Shown: piece by piece, positions 47,556 through 55,447 of the stretch
Position numbering within the stretch: the stretch's first letter is position 1
How the letters are laid out: each line of letters starts with the position of its first letter
DNA from: an uncultured Actinomycetes bacterium
GTDB taxonomy: Bacteria; Actinomycetota; Acidimicrobiia; Acidimicrobiales; Acidimicrobilacustridaceae
Assembly: GCA_937927725.1 (NCBI GenBank)
Contig: CALBSE010000010.1
Span: forward strand, 1-64,000
Length of the DNA stretch: 64,000 bases
Direction of reading: 5' to 3'
Notes under the pieces: model-generated
Seen by the model: the letters and a program-made list of their open reading frames with translations, nothing else
The model's database searches: none
What the model was told of the DNA's origin: nothing
Position numbers and translations under genes: made by a program

Positions 47556-48731
47556 ATGGCCACCTTCCGAGACCTTCTCTCGCAGACCAAGAGCCAGATC
47601 ACCGAGATCGAACCGGGCGAGGCCGAAGCACTGCGCGCCGAACCGGCCACGGTTTTCCTTGACGTTCGTGAGCCCGATGAGTTCGAGCAGGGTGCCATCC
47701 CGAACGCGATCTTCATTCCTCGTGGCCACCTCGAAGCACAGGTCGAAAGCCGCATTCCCGACCGCGACTCTAAGGTCGTGGTCTTCTGCGCCGGCGGCGT
47801 GCGCTCTGCGTTCGCAGCAAAGACGCTTGGCGAACTTGGGTATACCGATGTTCTTTCGATGAATGGCGGCTTCAACGCATGGAAGGACCAAGGACGCGAT
47901 TGGTCGGCTCCTCGCACCCTCAGCCCCGAACAGCGCAATCGCTACCAGCGTCATCTGCTTCTGCCTGAGGTCGGTGAAGAAGGCCAGATGAAGCTTCTTG
48001 ATTCGAAAGTTCTTCTGCTTGGGGCCGGGGGTCTTGGTTCGCCGTCGGCGCTCTATCTGGCCGCTGCTGGTGTCGGCACGATCGGCATTATCGATATGGA
48101 TGTTGTCGATGAATCAAACCTTCAACGTCAGATCATTCACAACATCGAACGCGTTGGAATGCGCAAAGTCGATTCGGCAGCGAAGACCTTGAAGCTGCTG
48201 AATCCTGAAGTCAACGTCATTACTCACGACATGCGTCTTGACGCGTCGAATGTTGTGGAACTGCTTTCGCAGTACGACCTCGTCGTCGATGGTGCCGACA
48301 ACTTCCCGAGTCGTTATCTCCTCAACGATGCATCGCTCAAGACGGGTACGCCGGTTGTGCACGGTTCGATCTTCCGCTTCGAGGGCCAGGTCACGGTGTT
48401 CCTTCCGCATGATGGACCTTGCTACCGCTGCTTCCTGCCCGAGCCGCCTCCACCGGAACTCGCGCCGTCGTGCGCCGAAGCCGGTGTACTTGGCGTGCTT
48501 CCTGGCATCGTTGGTTCGATTCAAGCCATCGAAGCAATCAAACTGCTGCTCGGTCTAGGCGACTCTTTGTCCGGCCGATTGATGGCGTATGACAGCCTCG
48601 AGCAGTCGTTTATGACCTACAAGATCCGTCGCGATCCGAAGTGCCCGGCCTGCTCGATTGAGCCCGAAGAAATCGTGATCGCCGAGTACGACCAGTACTG
48701 CACACCGCACGCCCCTCATCTCGCTCACTGA
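47556..48731 (+). CDS. moeB: Rhodanese-ThiF fusion: MoeB/MoeZ-like sulfur-carrier adenylyltransferase
   Basis: A 391-residue two-domain protein. Rhodanese domain (about 15-112) has the persulfide Cys in VVFCAGGVRSA. ThiF/MoeB domain (about 125-385) has LLGAGGLGSP, IDMDVVDESNLQRQ, VDGADNFPSRY, the CYRC and CPAC zinc ligands and CAEAGVLGVLPG. It adenylates and probably thiolates a small carrier protein (molybdopterin, thiamine or tRNA thiolation). The order is rhodanese first, the reverse of actinobacterial MoeZ and eukaryotic MOCS3. AGAGGC precedes the ATG. The carrier protein is not encoded nearby. Confidence 0.92.
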   Translation: MATFRDLLSQTKSQITEIEPGEAEALRAEPATVFLDVREPDEFEQGAIPNAIFIPRGHLEAQVESRIPDRDSKVVVFCAGGVRSAFAAKTLGELGYTDVLSMNGGFNAWKDQGRDWSAPRTLSPEQRNRYQRHLLLPEVGEEGQMKLLDSKVLLLGAGGLGSPSALYLAAAGVGTIGIIDMDVVDESNLQRQIIHNIERVGMRKVDSAAKTLKLLNPEVNVITHDMRLDASNVVELLSQYDLVVDGADNFPSRYLLNDASLKTGTPVVHGSIFRFEGQVTVFLPHDGPCYRCFLPEPPPPELAPSCAEAGVLGVLPGIVGSIQAIEAIKLLLGLGDSLSGRLMAYDSLEQSFMTYKIRRDPKCPACSIEPEEIVIAEYDQYCTPHAPHLAH

Positions 48732-48745
48732 AAAGCGGCCTGAAG

Positions 48746-49861
48746 TTGCGCGCCTTCTTTATTGGCGCGGTCGCACTGTTTCTGCTGGCCAGTTGCGGAT
48801 CTGCATCAACGAAGACATCGAATCCGGAGACTTCGAAATCGGTGAGTCGTTCTTGGGACGGCGAAAACTGGATGAGCGATCGGGCCGAACAACTCGGCGA
48901 CCGTCCGCTCTCTCAACTTCGAATTCCGGGGACTCACGATGCCGGAACGTTCTCAATTCCGAGCACTGGGGCGGTGATCGCCGCAGCGCAGGATGATGCT
49001 GGAACGGCGCAGTTAGCGGGTATCCCTGAGGACTTTGTCATCGGAACGCAACTCACGCAGAACGCGACCTTCACTGAGCAATTCAATGCCGGCATGCGGT
49101 ATCTCGACGTTCGGGTGGTCTGCGAACCAGATGGAATGTTCATCGTTCATACGTTTCGCGGAATGCCTATTGCTGATGCGCTGACGGAGATCGCAGCCTG
49201 GTCGACTGCGCACCCGAACGAAGTGATTTTTCTTGACATGCAGAAAAATTACGGGTGTTCCTCGCAGATGTATTCGGGAGCGAATAGCGAGCCAATTTTG
49301 GGGAACGATCTCTTGACGCAACTTTTCGATCACGCGTTTGGTTCCCATTTGGCAAAGCGGCCCGAGACGGCCGATTCGAAGACGACGCTCAATGCGCTAG
49401 TTGCAGCAGAAACAAACGTTGTCCCGTTCTTCATCGATATGGAGTTCGCGCAACGGTCTGATATTTGGTGGCTTCGTTCCAGTAATGCGTTTCCGCCTGG
49501 CGCTGGAATGACGAACGTGTGGGATCCACGAACGACGATGCCGGAGATGTTTACGTTCCTTGCCGCTCATGGTCCGACCTATGCAGAGCGCGGAGCGTCA
49601 CAACTTCTTCTCGCTTCGGTTGCGACATCGCCGATGTTTCCAAAGGAGACGGGTATCGCAACTTGGTACTCCGATTGGAAGGCTGGCCATCAGGTCGCGA
49701 CCCTTCAAGAGTTCATCGAGTCGACCGTTCTTCCCGATATGCCGGGAATGGTCGCTGCCCTTGCGCAAGCGGGATACAACATCCTTTCGACGGATTATTA
49801 CAACTTGGGAAATTGGCCTGATGGCGTCTCGTTTGCACAACTTGTGGTCGATCAGAACTAA
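48746..49861 (+). CDS. Exported PI-PLC X-domain lipoprotein
   Basis: A 371-residue protein with a signal peptide and lipobox LLASC (Cys at residue 17). The phosphatidylinositol phospholipase C X domain is indicated by LRIPGTHDAGTF (first catalytic His), RYLDVRV and FIVHTFRG (second His). WSTAHPNEVIFLDMQ is a typical strand-helix. It may cleave phosphatidylinositol or a glycolipid at the outer surface; the pathway that makes PI (pgsA) is in the same window. Start is TTG at 48746, the only codon that includes the signal peptide; a modest TGAAG is upstream. Substrate is inferred only from fold. Confidence 0.82.
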   Translation: MRAFFIGAVALFLLASCGSASTKTSNPETSKSVSRSWDGENWMSDRAEQLGDRPLSQLRIPGTHDAGTFSIPSTGAVIAAAQDDAGTAQLAGIPEDFVIGTQLTQNATFTEQFNAGMRYLDVRVVCEPDGMFIVHTFRGMPIADALTEIAAWSTAHPNEVIFLDMQKNYGCSSQMYSGANSEPILGNDLLTQLFDHAFGSHLAKRPETADSKTTLNALVAAETNVVPFFIDMEFAQRSDIWWLRSSNAFPPGAGMTNVWDPRTTMPEMFTFLAAHGPTYAERGASQLLLASVATSPMFPKETGIATWYSDWKAGHQVATLQEFIESTVLPDMPGMVAALAQAGYNILSTDYYNLGNWPDGVSFAQLVVDQN

Positions 49862-49905
49862 GCAGCAGCGACGGGTCGCGTGGCAAACGCCTGGGTCATG
49901 CGAAT

Positions 49906-51243
49906 ATGGATGCCATGAGAGCGAAGATCGCAACCGGGGCGGCAAAAGTTAAAGGTGTCGTGCCTGATGGCGCAGCCTCCGTCGGCCTCGGAATCGCGAT
50001 TTCGTCCATCGCCTCGTATGTCTTTGTCGTCATCACGCTGAACTCGCTTGACGGTGGAGCGAAAGCGGCATTCTCGGCGTTTTGGGCCGTCATCTTTGTC
50101 ATCGGCCCAGGCTTTTTCCTCCCGATGGAACAGGAAGTTGGCCGAGCAGTCGCTCACCGGCGGGCGCAAGGTGACGGAAGTCGTCCACTCGTTGCGAAAG
50201 CGTTCAAACTTGGCGCGGGTCTCACGGTCATTCTGATCATTGCGACGATTGCGCTTTCGCCGGTGCTCTCGAAGGAGATCTACAACGGCGATCAGTTCTT
50301 TACCGTTGCTCTTGCGGTGAGTTTGGTGTCGTTCTTTCTCCTGCACCTTTCGCGTGGCGTCCTTGCTGGTGAAGGTCGATTTCGTCCCTACGCAGAAATT
50401 ATTGCGATTGACGCGATTGTCCGACTGGTGATCGCTCTTGGGCTGGTTGTCGCCGGAGTGACTTCTGCCGGGATCTTTGCTCTCTGTATTGGATTGTCGC
50501 CGTTAGTCGCGTTGCCGTTTGCGTTACGCGGGCAACGCCAAATTCTTCAACCGGGAACCGACGCGCCATTTGGCGAGCTTTCGAAGAACATCGGATGGCT
50601 GCTGGCCGGCTCCGTCTTTATGCAGGCCCTGGCGTATGCGCCGCTTCTCGGCGTGAACTCTCTCGGCGGACCTGAGGATGAAGCAATCGTCGCCGGATTC
50701 GCGTCGGCCTTCTTCATCGCACGACTTCCCATCTTGGCCTTCGGTGCAATTCAGGGAGTTCTTCTGCCGAAACTCGCTGGGTTGGCGGGTAGCGGTCAGA
50801 AGGACGAATTTAAAAGTGGTCTCGAGAAATTGCTGGCGCTTGTTGTCGGTATCGCCATTCTCGGTACCGTCGGAGCGTTCGTTCTCGGCCCCACGATTGG
50901 CAAAATTCTCTTTAAGGATTTCTCGATGAGCGCGAACGGGCTTGCACTTCTTGCAGCCGGGAGCGGAGTCTTCATCATTGCGTTGACCCTTGCCCAAGCG
51001 CTTATGGCCCTCGGCGGTCACCGCATGACGGCTGTTGCTTGGGGCCTTGGTCTTGTCATTGCCGTCGCTTGCATGAGCGTGATCCAAGGTCTTGAACTGC
51101 GCGTTGACCTTGGTTTCCTCATCGGGTCGGTGCTCACGACAATCGTCATGTTCGTTGCGGTAGTTCGCCGTCGTTCGAGCATGGATGACCTTGGCGTCGG
51201 CGCGCTTGTTGAAGCGATTGAACACGAACCGATCGATATCTGA
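49906..51243 (+). CDS. Wzx/MATE-like polysaccharide flippase
   Basis: A 445-residue integral membrane protein with about 12-14 helices, the pattern of the MOP superfamily. VTLNSLDGGAKAAFSAFWAVIF and FLPMEQEVGRAVAHRRAQG in the first third, then FASAFFIARLPILAFGAIQGVLLPKL in the second half, match the flippase pseudo-repeat. It probably flips a lipid-linked oligosaccharide made by nearby enzymes. Short Lys/Arg-rich N-terminus. ATG at 49906 with no clear ribosome site; its stop shares an A with the next start. Confidence 0.82.
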   Translation: MDAMRAKIATGAAKVKGVVPDGAASVGLGIAISSIASYVFVVITLNSLDGGAKAAFSAFWAVIFVIGPGFFLPMEQEVGRAVAHRRAQGDGSRPLVAKAFKLGAGLTVILIIATIALSPVLSKEIYNGDQFFTVALAVSLVSFFLLHLSRGVLAGEGRFRPYAEIIAIDAIVRLVIALGLVVAGVTSAGIFALCIGLSPLVALPFALRGQRQILQPGTDAPFGELSKNIGWLLAGSVFMQALAYAPLLGVNSLGGPEDEAIVAGFASAFFIARLPILAFGAIQGVLLPKLAGLAGSGQKDEFKSGLEKLLALVVGIAILGTVGAFVLGPTIGKILFKDFSMSANGLALLAAGSGVFIIALTLAQALMALGGHRMTAVAWGLGLVIAVACMSVIQGLELRVDLGFLIGSVLTTIVMFVAVVRRRSSMDDLGVGALVEAIEHEPIDI

Positions 51244-51839
51244 TGGACGCCGATACTTCAGGCGAGTGGTATACCGACCGCCTTCAGCGCATAACCGGAC
51301 GAGGTTGGAAGCGATTCGTCCCCGATCCGTATCGATGGAACCTTCGTCGGTTACATCTCGGTCGCACACTCGATATCGGCTGTGGGATCGGTCGATGCCT
51401 CGCGTTCATCGATGGAAATGGCGTTGGGGTTGATCACAACGAGAAGTCGGTCGAGGTCTGCCGCTCCCGCGGGCTTGAGGCGTATACGCCGGCAGAGTTT
51501 GCCGAGAGCAACGCCGGGCTTTTTGATTCGATGCTGCTTTCACATGTCCTCGAACACACCACGGTTGAGGAGGGCAACGAGCTCCTCAGGTCATATCTCC
51601 CGTACCTCAAGCCAGGCGGGCGACTCCTGCTCATCACGCCCCAGATGGCGGGCCAGAAGTCTGATCCAACTCATGTTCGACTTCTCAACGCTCAAGCGTT
51701 ACGCCAACAAATCGAGGAATTGGGCGGAGTTGGGATCAGAACCCGGTCTTTCCCGTTCCCGCGATTCGCCGGAGGACTCTTTCGCTACAACGAATCTCAC
51801 GCAATCGGAGCGATTCCGGGTGGCGTTGCAACGCCCTGA
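51243..51839 (+). CDS. SAM-dependent methyltransferase (class I)
   Basis: A 198-residue small methyltransferase: RTLDIGCGIGRCLAFI is motif I, VGVDHNEKSVEVCRSRG motif II, SMLLSHVLEHT motif IV-V, and LPYLKPGGRLLLITPQ a motif VI-like strand. It lacks other domains. It overlaps the flippase gene by one base, so it likely modifies the same glycan or its lipid carrier (inference). Similar genes next to flippases occur in surface polysaccharide loci. Confidence 0.85.
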   Translation: MDADTSGEWYTDRLQRITGRGWKRFVPDPYRWNLRRLHLGRTLDIGCGIGRCLAFIDGNGVGVDHNEKSVEVCRSRGLEAYTPAEFAESNAGLFDSMLLSHVLEHTTVEEGNELLRSYLPYLKPGGRLLLITPQMAGQKSDPTHVRLLNAQALRQQIEELGGVGIRTRSFPFPRFAGGLFRYNESHAIGAIPGGVATP

Positions 51840-51872
51840 TCGGGGAGTACGCTTTTTCTGAGGCGGAGGAGC

Positions 51873-51896
51873 ATGCTTTTGCGTGCGTCCAGTTGA
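51873..51896 (+). CDS. Possible seven-codon leader ORF
   Basis: ATG at 51873 has a strong ribosome site (GGAGGA, 51865-51870), encodes MLLRASS and stops at 51896, 7 bases before the ATG of the next gene. A TACGCT box at 51848-51853 could be its promoter. It is in another frame from the main gene. Its better ribosome site than that of the main gene suggests coupling, but chance is possible. Confidence 0.35.
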   Translation: MLLRASS

Positions 51897-51903
51897 GGTT
51901 TGC

Positions 51904-54159
51904 ATGTCCGTCCTAAAATTCCCCAAGCGATCTTTGGTCCAGCGTCCGCTGTTGCGGCGCAGTATTGCTGTGGGGTTTTTCTTGGCGGTCGTGTTCCTTG
52001 CGACGAGTTGCCTTCCTGGAGTCGTTACGTCGCCGACATCGGGATTGAGTTACGGCAAAGGCCCGCTTGATGCGATCCGTGATGCCGCTGATCGCACCAC
52101 CACAACCGGCCCGTATTCGCAGTGCGGGCTGACATCGCTTGAACTCGCCGTGATGATGATGGTGCCAACGTATTTCGAAGCAGGCGGAGCAGTTCCGTCG
52201 CCCATGACCCTTTCGCGCTGGGACAACGTCAACGTTCGCGCAGAAAACGCGAATCTCTTCGCGTTTGGTCAAACGACGGGCGGCTATGTCAATGCGTTCT
52301 TTAGTCCCGGTATCGGGTTGTGGCAGTTCGATTCCGCCGGGGCATGGGACCTTACGGCCGCCGACGCAATCGATGCGGTCACGTCATCAAATACAGCAGC
52401 CGCAACGATTGCATATCGTTGGTGTAACGCTCCCGATAGTCGCAAAGTCACGCCGCAATCGCGGCGAGCGTATGCATGGGGACCTTGGTTTGGCTGTAGT
52501 TCCGGAGCGAGCACCACCTGTGAAGATCGTTACCAGCAACTTGTCACTGAAGGCGCGATCAACTCGGCGCAAGATGCTGGAGTTGATACGAGCGGCGGAA
52601 TGTCGCTGCGAACCTGTGATGTCGCCGGACTCGGAACAAATCTTCCCTGTTGGTATGTGAACCCTGCCAACGCTCAAGGATCTCGTGGATGGACCTCCGG
52701 AACCTATGACCCAGCGCGGCCTGATCTCTACACACCGTTGCCCAAGCCGTTCTATGTCGTGCGCGCGAACGGGCGCGAGTATCGAATCTGGCTCAAAGTC
52801 GATACTGGATACGACATCGGAATCACTGCGTCACATCCCGTCACTTCGAATGCCCGCACGTCGTTGGTGTGGGAGCGACAAGCGACTCTTTGTGACAAGA
52901 CGCAATACCGCGGCGAGTGCGGGGGAGCACCACCAACCGGAGTTCTTGATTCGGTCACGACCGGAACTGATTCAGTGCGGGTAACGGGTTGGGCATGGGA
53001 TCGCGACACCACGGGTCAAGTTCCGATCAACATCTATATCGGCGTGATTGGAAACGCTGCGACGACGGGCGGCGCTCGCCCTGATGTCGCAGCTGCCTAT
53101 TCAGGTGCACCTGGGAACACCGGTTTCGATGTCACTTTGCCATCGCCCGTTGGCCCCCAACATGTTTGTGCCTATGCGATCGATGTCGGTGGGATTCTTG
53201 GCAATCCGTTGCTTGGCTGTCGCGATGTCGTTGTGACCTCGACGCCCCGGGGGATCATCGACACTGCTGTTGCTCGTCCCGGTTCAATCAGCGTCTCCGG
53301 CTGGTCGGTCATCCCCGGCGACCCATCGAGCGTCGCGATTCTTTCTGTCGACGGTGTCGTTGCCTCACGAATCACGCGAACGGTTGCCCGTCCTGATGTT
53401 CAAGCGGGCATCCCTAGTGCCGAGTTGGCAACCGGGTTTTCGGGGTTGATCGATGCGACCGGTGGACGACATGTCGTTTGCCTTACAACCGGTTCGCTCC
53501 CGCTCGGAGCACTCGGATGCCGTGTCGTCGACCTCCCCGGTGGTTCACCATTCGGAGCTCTTGATGTTGTGACGCCGAGAGTCGGGGGCGTGCACGTCGT
53601 GGGTTGGTCAGTCGATCCCGACATCGCATCGCCCGACACCGTGCACGTCTATGTCAATGGTGTCGGCTACGCGCTCACTTCAAACGCGAATCGACCAGAC
53701 ATTGGTGGCGGCCTTCCCGCTTATGGCTCGGAGCATGGATTCGTCGCTGACCTACCTGCTCCAGGGGGAGCGGTCACGGTGTGCGCCTATGGCATCAATG
53801 TCGGTGTCGGTAACCACACCTTGCTGGGATGCCGAACCGCAAACGTTCCGACGGGTTCCCCAATCGGCGTGATCGACACGCTCACCCGTTCAGGAGGAAT
53901 CGTTACCGGTTCAGGCTGGGTCTATGACCCGGACACAGCGGCGTCGATCCCGGTCCACGTCTATGTGAATGGCGTGGGAACCGCGGTGGTGGCAAACGGG
54001 AGTCGGCCAGACTTCGCTGGCACCATGCCGTTGTATGGCCCTGCCCACGGGTATTCGTTCTCGCTTCCCGTAGGCGCTGGTTCTGCCACTGTCTGTATTT
54101 ATGGCATCGAATCAGCCGGATCCGGCGGCAACGTGCTCCTGGGCTGTCGCACCGTTTAA
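51904..54159 (+). CDS. Exported lipoprotein: lytic transglycosylase-like head with four C-terminal repeats
   Basis: A 751-residue protein with signal peptide and lipobox LATSC (Cys36). The N-terminal domain (about 50-340) has a Glu in MMMVPTYFEAGGAV and GIGLWQFDS, which resemble the catalytic Glu and GLxQ-type signature of lytic transglycosylases, plus several Cys; the assignment is tentative. Four repeats follow (345-448, 449-547, 548-652, 653-751), each with GW.xDPD, VHVYVNG, RPD and LLGC motifs and two Cys. The repeats are the same as in the GH25 gene at 55448. ATG at 51904 has GAGG 5 bases upstream; a GTG at 51883 is a less likely start. Confidence 0.75.
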   Translation: MSVLKFPKRSLVQRPLLRRSIAVGFFLAVVFLATSCLPGVVTSPTSGLSYGKGPLDAIRDAADRTTTTGPYSQCGLTSLELAVMMMVPTYFEAGGAVPSPMTLSRWDNVNVRAENANLFAFGQTTGGYVNAFFSPGIGLWQFDSAGAWDLTAADAIDAVTSSNTAAATIAYRWCNAPDSRKVTPQSRRAYAWGPWFGCSSGASTTCEDRYQQLVTEGAINSAQDAGVDTSGGMSLRTCDVAGLGTNLPCWYVNPANAQGSRGWTSGTYDPARPDLYTPLPKPFYVVRANGREYRIWLKVDTGYDIGITASHPVTSNARTSLVWERQATLCDKTQYRGECGGAPPTGVLDSVTTGTDSVRVTGWAWDRDTTGQVPINIYIGVIGNAATTGGARPDVAAAYSGAPGNTGFDVTLPSPVGPQHVCAYAIDVGGILGNPLLGCRDVVVTSTPRGIIDTAVARPGSISVSGWSVIPGDPSSVAILSVDGVVASRITRTVARPDVQAGIPSAELATGFSGLIDATGGRHVVCLTTGSLPLGALGCRVVDLPGGSPFGALDVVTPRVGGVHVVGWSVDPDIASPDTVHVYVNGVGYALTSNANRPDIGGGLPAYGSEHGFVADLPAPGGAVTVCAYGINVGVGNHTLLGCRTANVPTGSPIGVIDTLTRSGGIVTGSGWVYDPDTAASIPVHVYVNGVGTAVVANGSRPDFAGTMPLYGPAHGYSFSLPVGAGSATVCIYGIESAGSGGNVLLGCRTV
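52939..54156 (+). repeat. Four tandem copies of a 100-residue two-Cys module
   Basis: Codons 346-751. Copies share a PxGxxD start, GWxxDPDT, VHVYVNGVG, NxxRPD, YGxxHG, VCxYGI and end LLGCR. The second copy is the most divergent, lacking the DPDT part. The two conserved Cys (VCxY and LGCR) in each copy suggest one disulfide per module, suited to an extracytoplasmic site. Confidence 0.85.
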
Positions 54160-54226
54160 GACGTATTGGGCCTTGACGCCAAGACGTGCGTGGGTGGGCG
54201 AAGGGGTCCAGTGAGGTGGCCCCTGC

Positions 54227-54232
54227 TAGAAA
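54227..54232 (+). promoter_or_regulatory. -10-like TAGAAA, possible leaderless start of rmlA
   Basis: TAGAAA (last base departs from TANNNT), 7 bases, then GTG at 54240. Weaker than the other leaderless candidates. Confidence 0.35.
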
Positions 54233-54239
54233 CGACGCC

Positions 54240-55334
54240 GTGAAGGGACTGATTCTCTCCGGCGGGGCAGGCACACGACTGCGGCCGATTACCCACACCA
54301 GCGCCAAGCAATTGGTGCCGGTTGCCAATAAGCCCATCCTTTTCTTCGGGATCGAAGACATGGTTGAGGCCGGGATTACCGAAATCGGAATTGTCACTGG
54401 CGACACTGGCCCCGAAATTCAAGCAGCAGTCGGAGACGGCTCGCGCTGGGGAGCCAAGGTCACCTATATCCCGCAGGACGCACCGTTGGGTCTTGCGCAC
54501 TGCGTTTTGATCGCTCAGGAGTTTCTTGGTGATGACGATTTCGTGATGTACCTGGGCGACAATCTGCTTCGTCAAGGTATTGCCGAGTTCGTCGAAAGTT
54601 TCGAGTCCGATCACGCTGAATCCCGCGCTGAAGATGCGCAGGTCCCGTCAGCACAGATTCTTCTTGCTCGTGTGCCAGATCCTCAACGATTCGGGGTCGC
54701 CGAAATTGGTGCCGACGGGGAGGTGACGCAGCTCGTCGAGAAGCCACTCGAGCCAAAGTCTGATCTCGCTCTTGTAGGTGTGTACCTGTTCGATCGTCAC
54801 ATTCACGACGCGGTTGCTGCAATTGCACCTTCGCCGCGCGGTGAACTCGAAATCACCGATGCCATTCAGTGGTTGATTGATAACGGGCATCGTGTTCGGC
54901 ACGAGGTGCTTGAAGGCTGGTGGAAGGACACCGGCAAACTCGAACCACTTCTCGAAGGAAATCGTCTCGTCCTTGACATGCTTTCTTCCTCGAATGGGGG
55001 CACCGTCGATGCGGCATCGGTCCTCGAAGGAATCGTCGTCATCGAGGAGGGTGCTGAAGTCGTCAACTCAACGCTTCGCGGGCCGGTGATTATCGGTGAA
55101 GGCGCAAAGATTGTGAACAGCACTGTCGGACCATATGCATCGATTTATTTCGATTGCGAGATCACCGATAGCTCCATCGAGAATTCGGTGATTCTCGAAC
55201 AGTCTCGAATCACGGGGATCCATTCCATCGCTGATTCGCTGGTGGGTAAGCAGGTAGAAGTGCGGAAGTCGCAACGTGAGCCGCATGCGACACGTCTCAT
55301 GATCGGTGATCACTCCGTCGTCGAACTCGACTAA
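54240..55334 (+). CDS. rmlA: Glucose-1-phosphate thymidylyltransferase, long form
   Basis: Makes dTDP-glucose, first step of dTDP-rhamnose synthesis. The 364 residues are of the long RmlA type (StrD-like): nucleotide-binding GLILSGGAGTRLRPIT, KQLVPVANKPILFF, GDNLL, RFGVAEIG, VEKP, EITDAIQWLID, GWWKDTG, then a left-handed beta-helix tail (about 250-345, repeated GxVxxxA-type hexapeptides such as VIIGEGAKIVNSTVG). The GTG at 54240 gives the exact conserved N-terminus; the frame runs on upstream without similarity. Its partners rmlC, rmlB and rmlD follow after the GH25 gene. Confidence 0.93.
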   Translation: MKGLILSGGAGTRLRPITHTSAKQLVPVANKPILFFGIEDMVEAGITEIGIVTGDTGPEIQAAVGDGSRWGAKVTYIPQDAPLGLAHCVLIAQEFLGDDDFVMYLGDNLLRQGIAEFVESFESDHAESRAEDAQVPSAQILLARVPDPQRFGVAEIGADGEVTQLVEKPLEPKSDLALVGVYLFDRHIHDAVAAIAPSPRGELEITDAIQWLIDNGHRVRHEVLEGWWKDTGKLEPLLEGNRLVLDMLSSSNGGTVDAASVLEGIVVIEEGAEVVNSTLRGPVIIGEGAKIVNSTVGPYASIYFDCEITDSSIENSVILEQSRITGIHSIADSLVGKQVEVRKSQREPHATRLMIGDHSVVELD

Positions 55335-55447
55335 TTCGCGTCGAATAGAGAGCATTCACCCGTTCCCTTCGCTGGAATTGAGGGTGAAGGCCGAAGTGAC
55401 GCCCGGGACCGTAGAATTGTCATTCGGCGATTGTCCGAATTTTCCTC

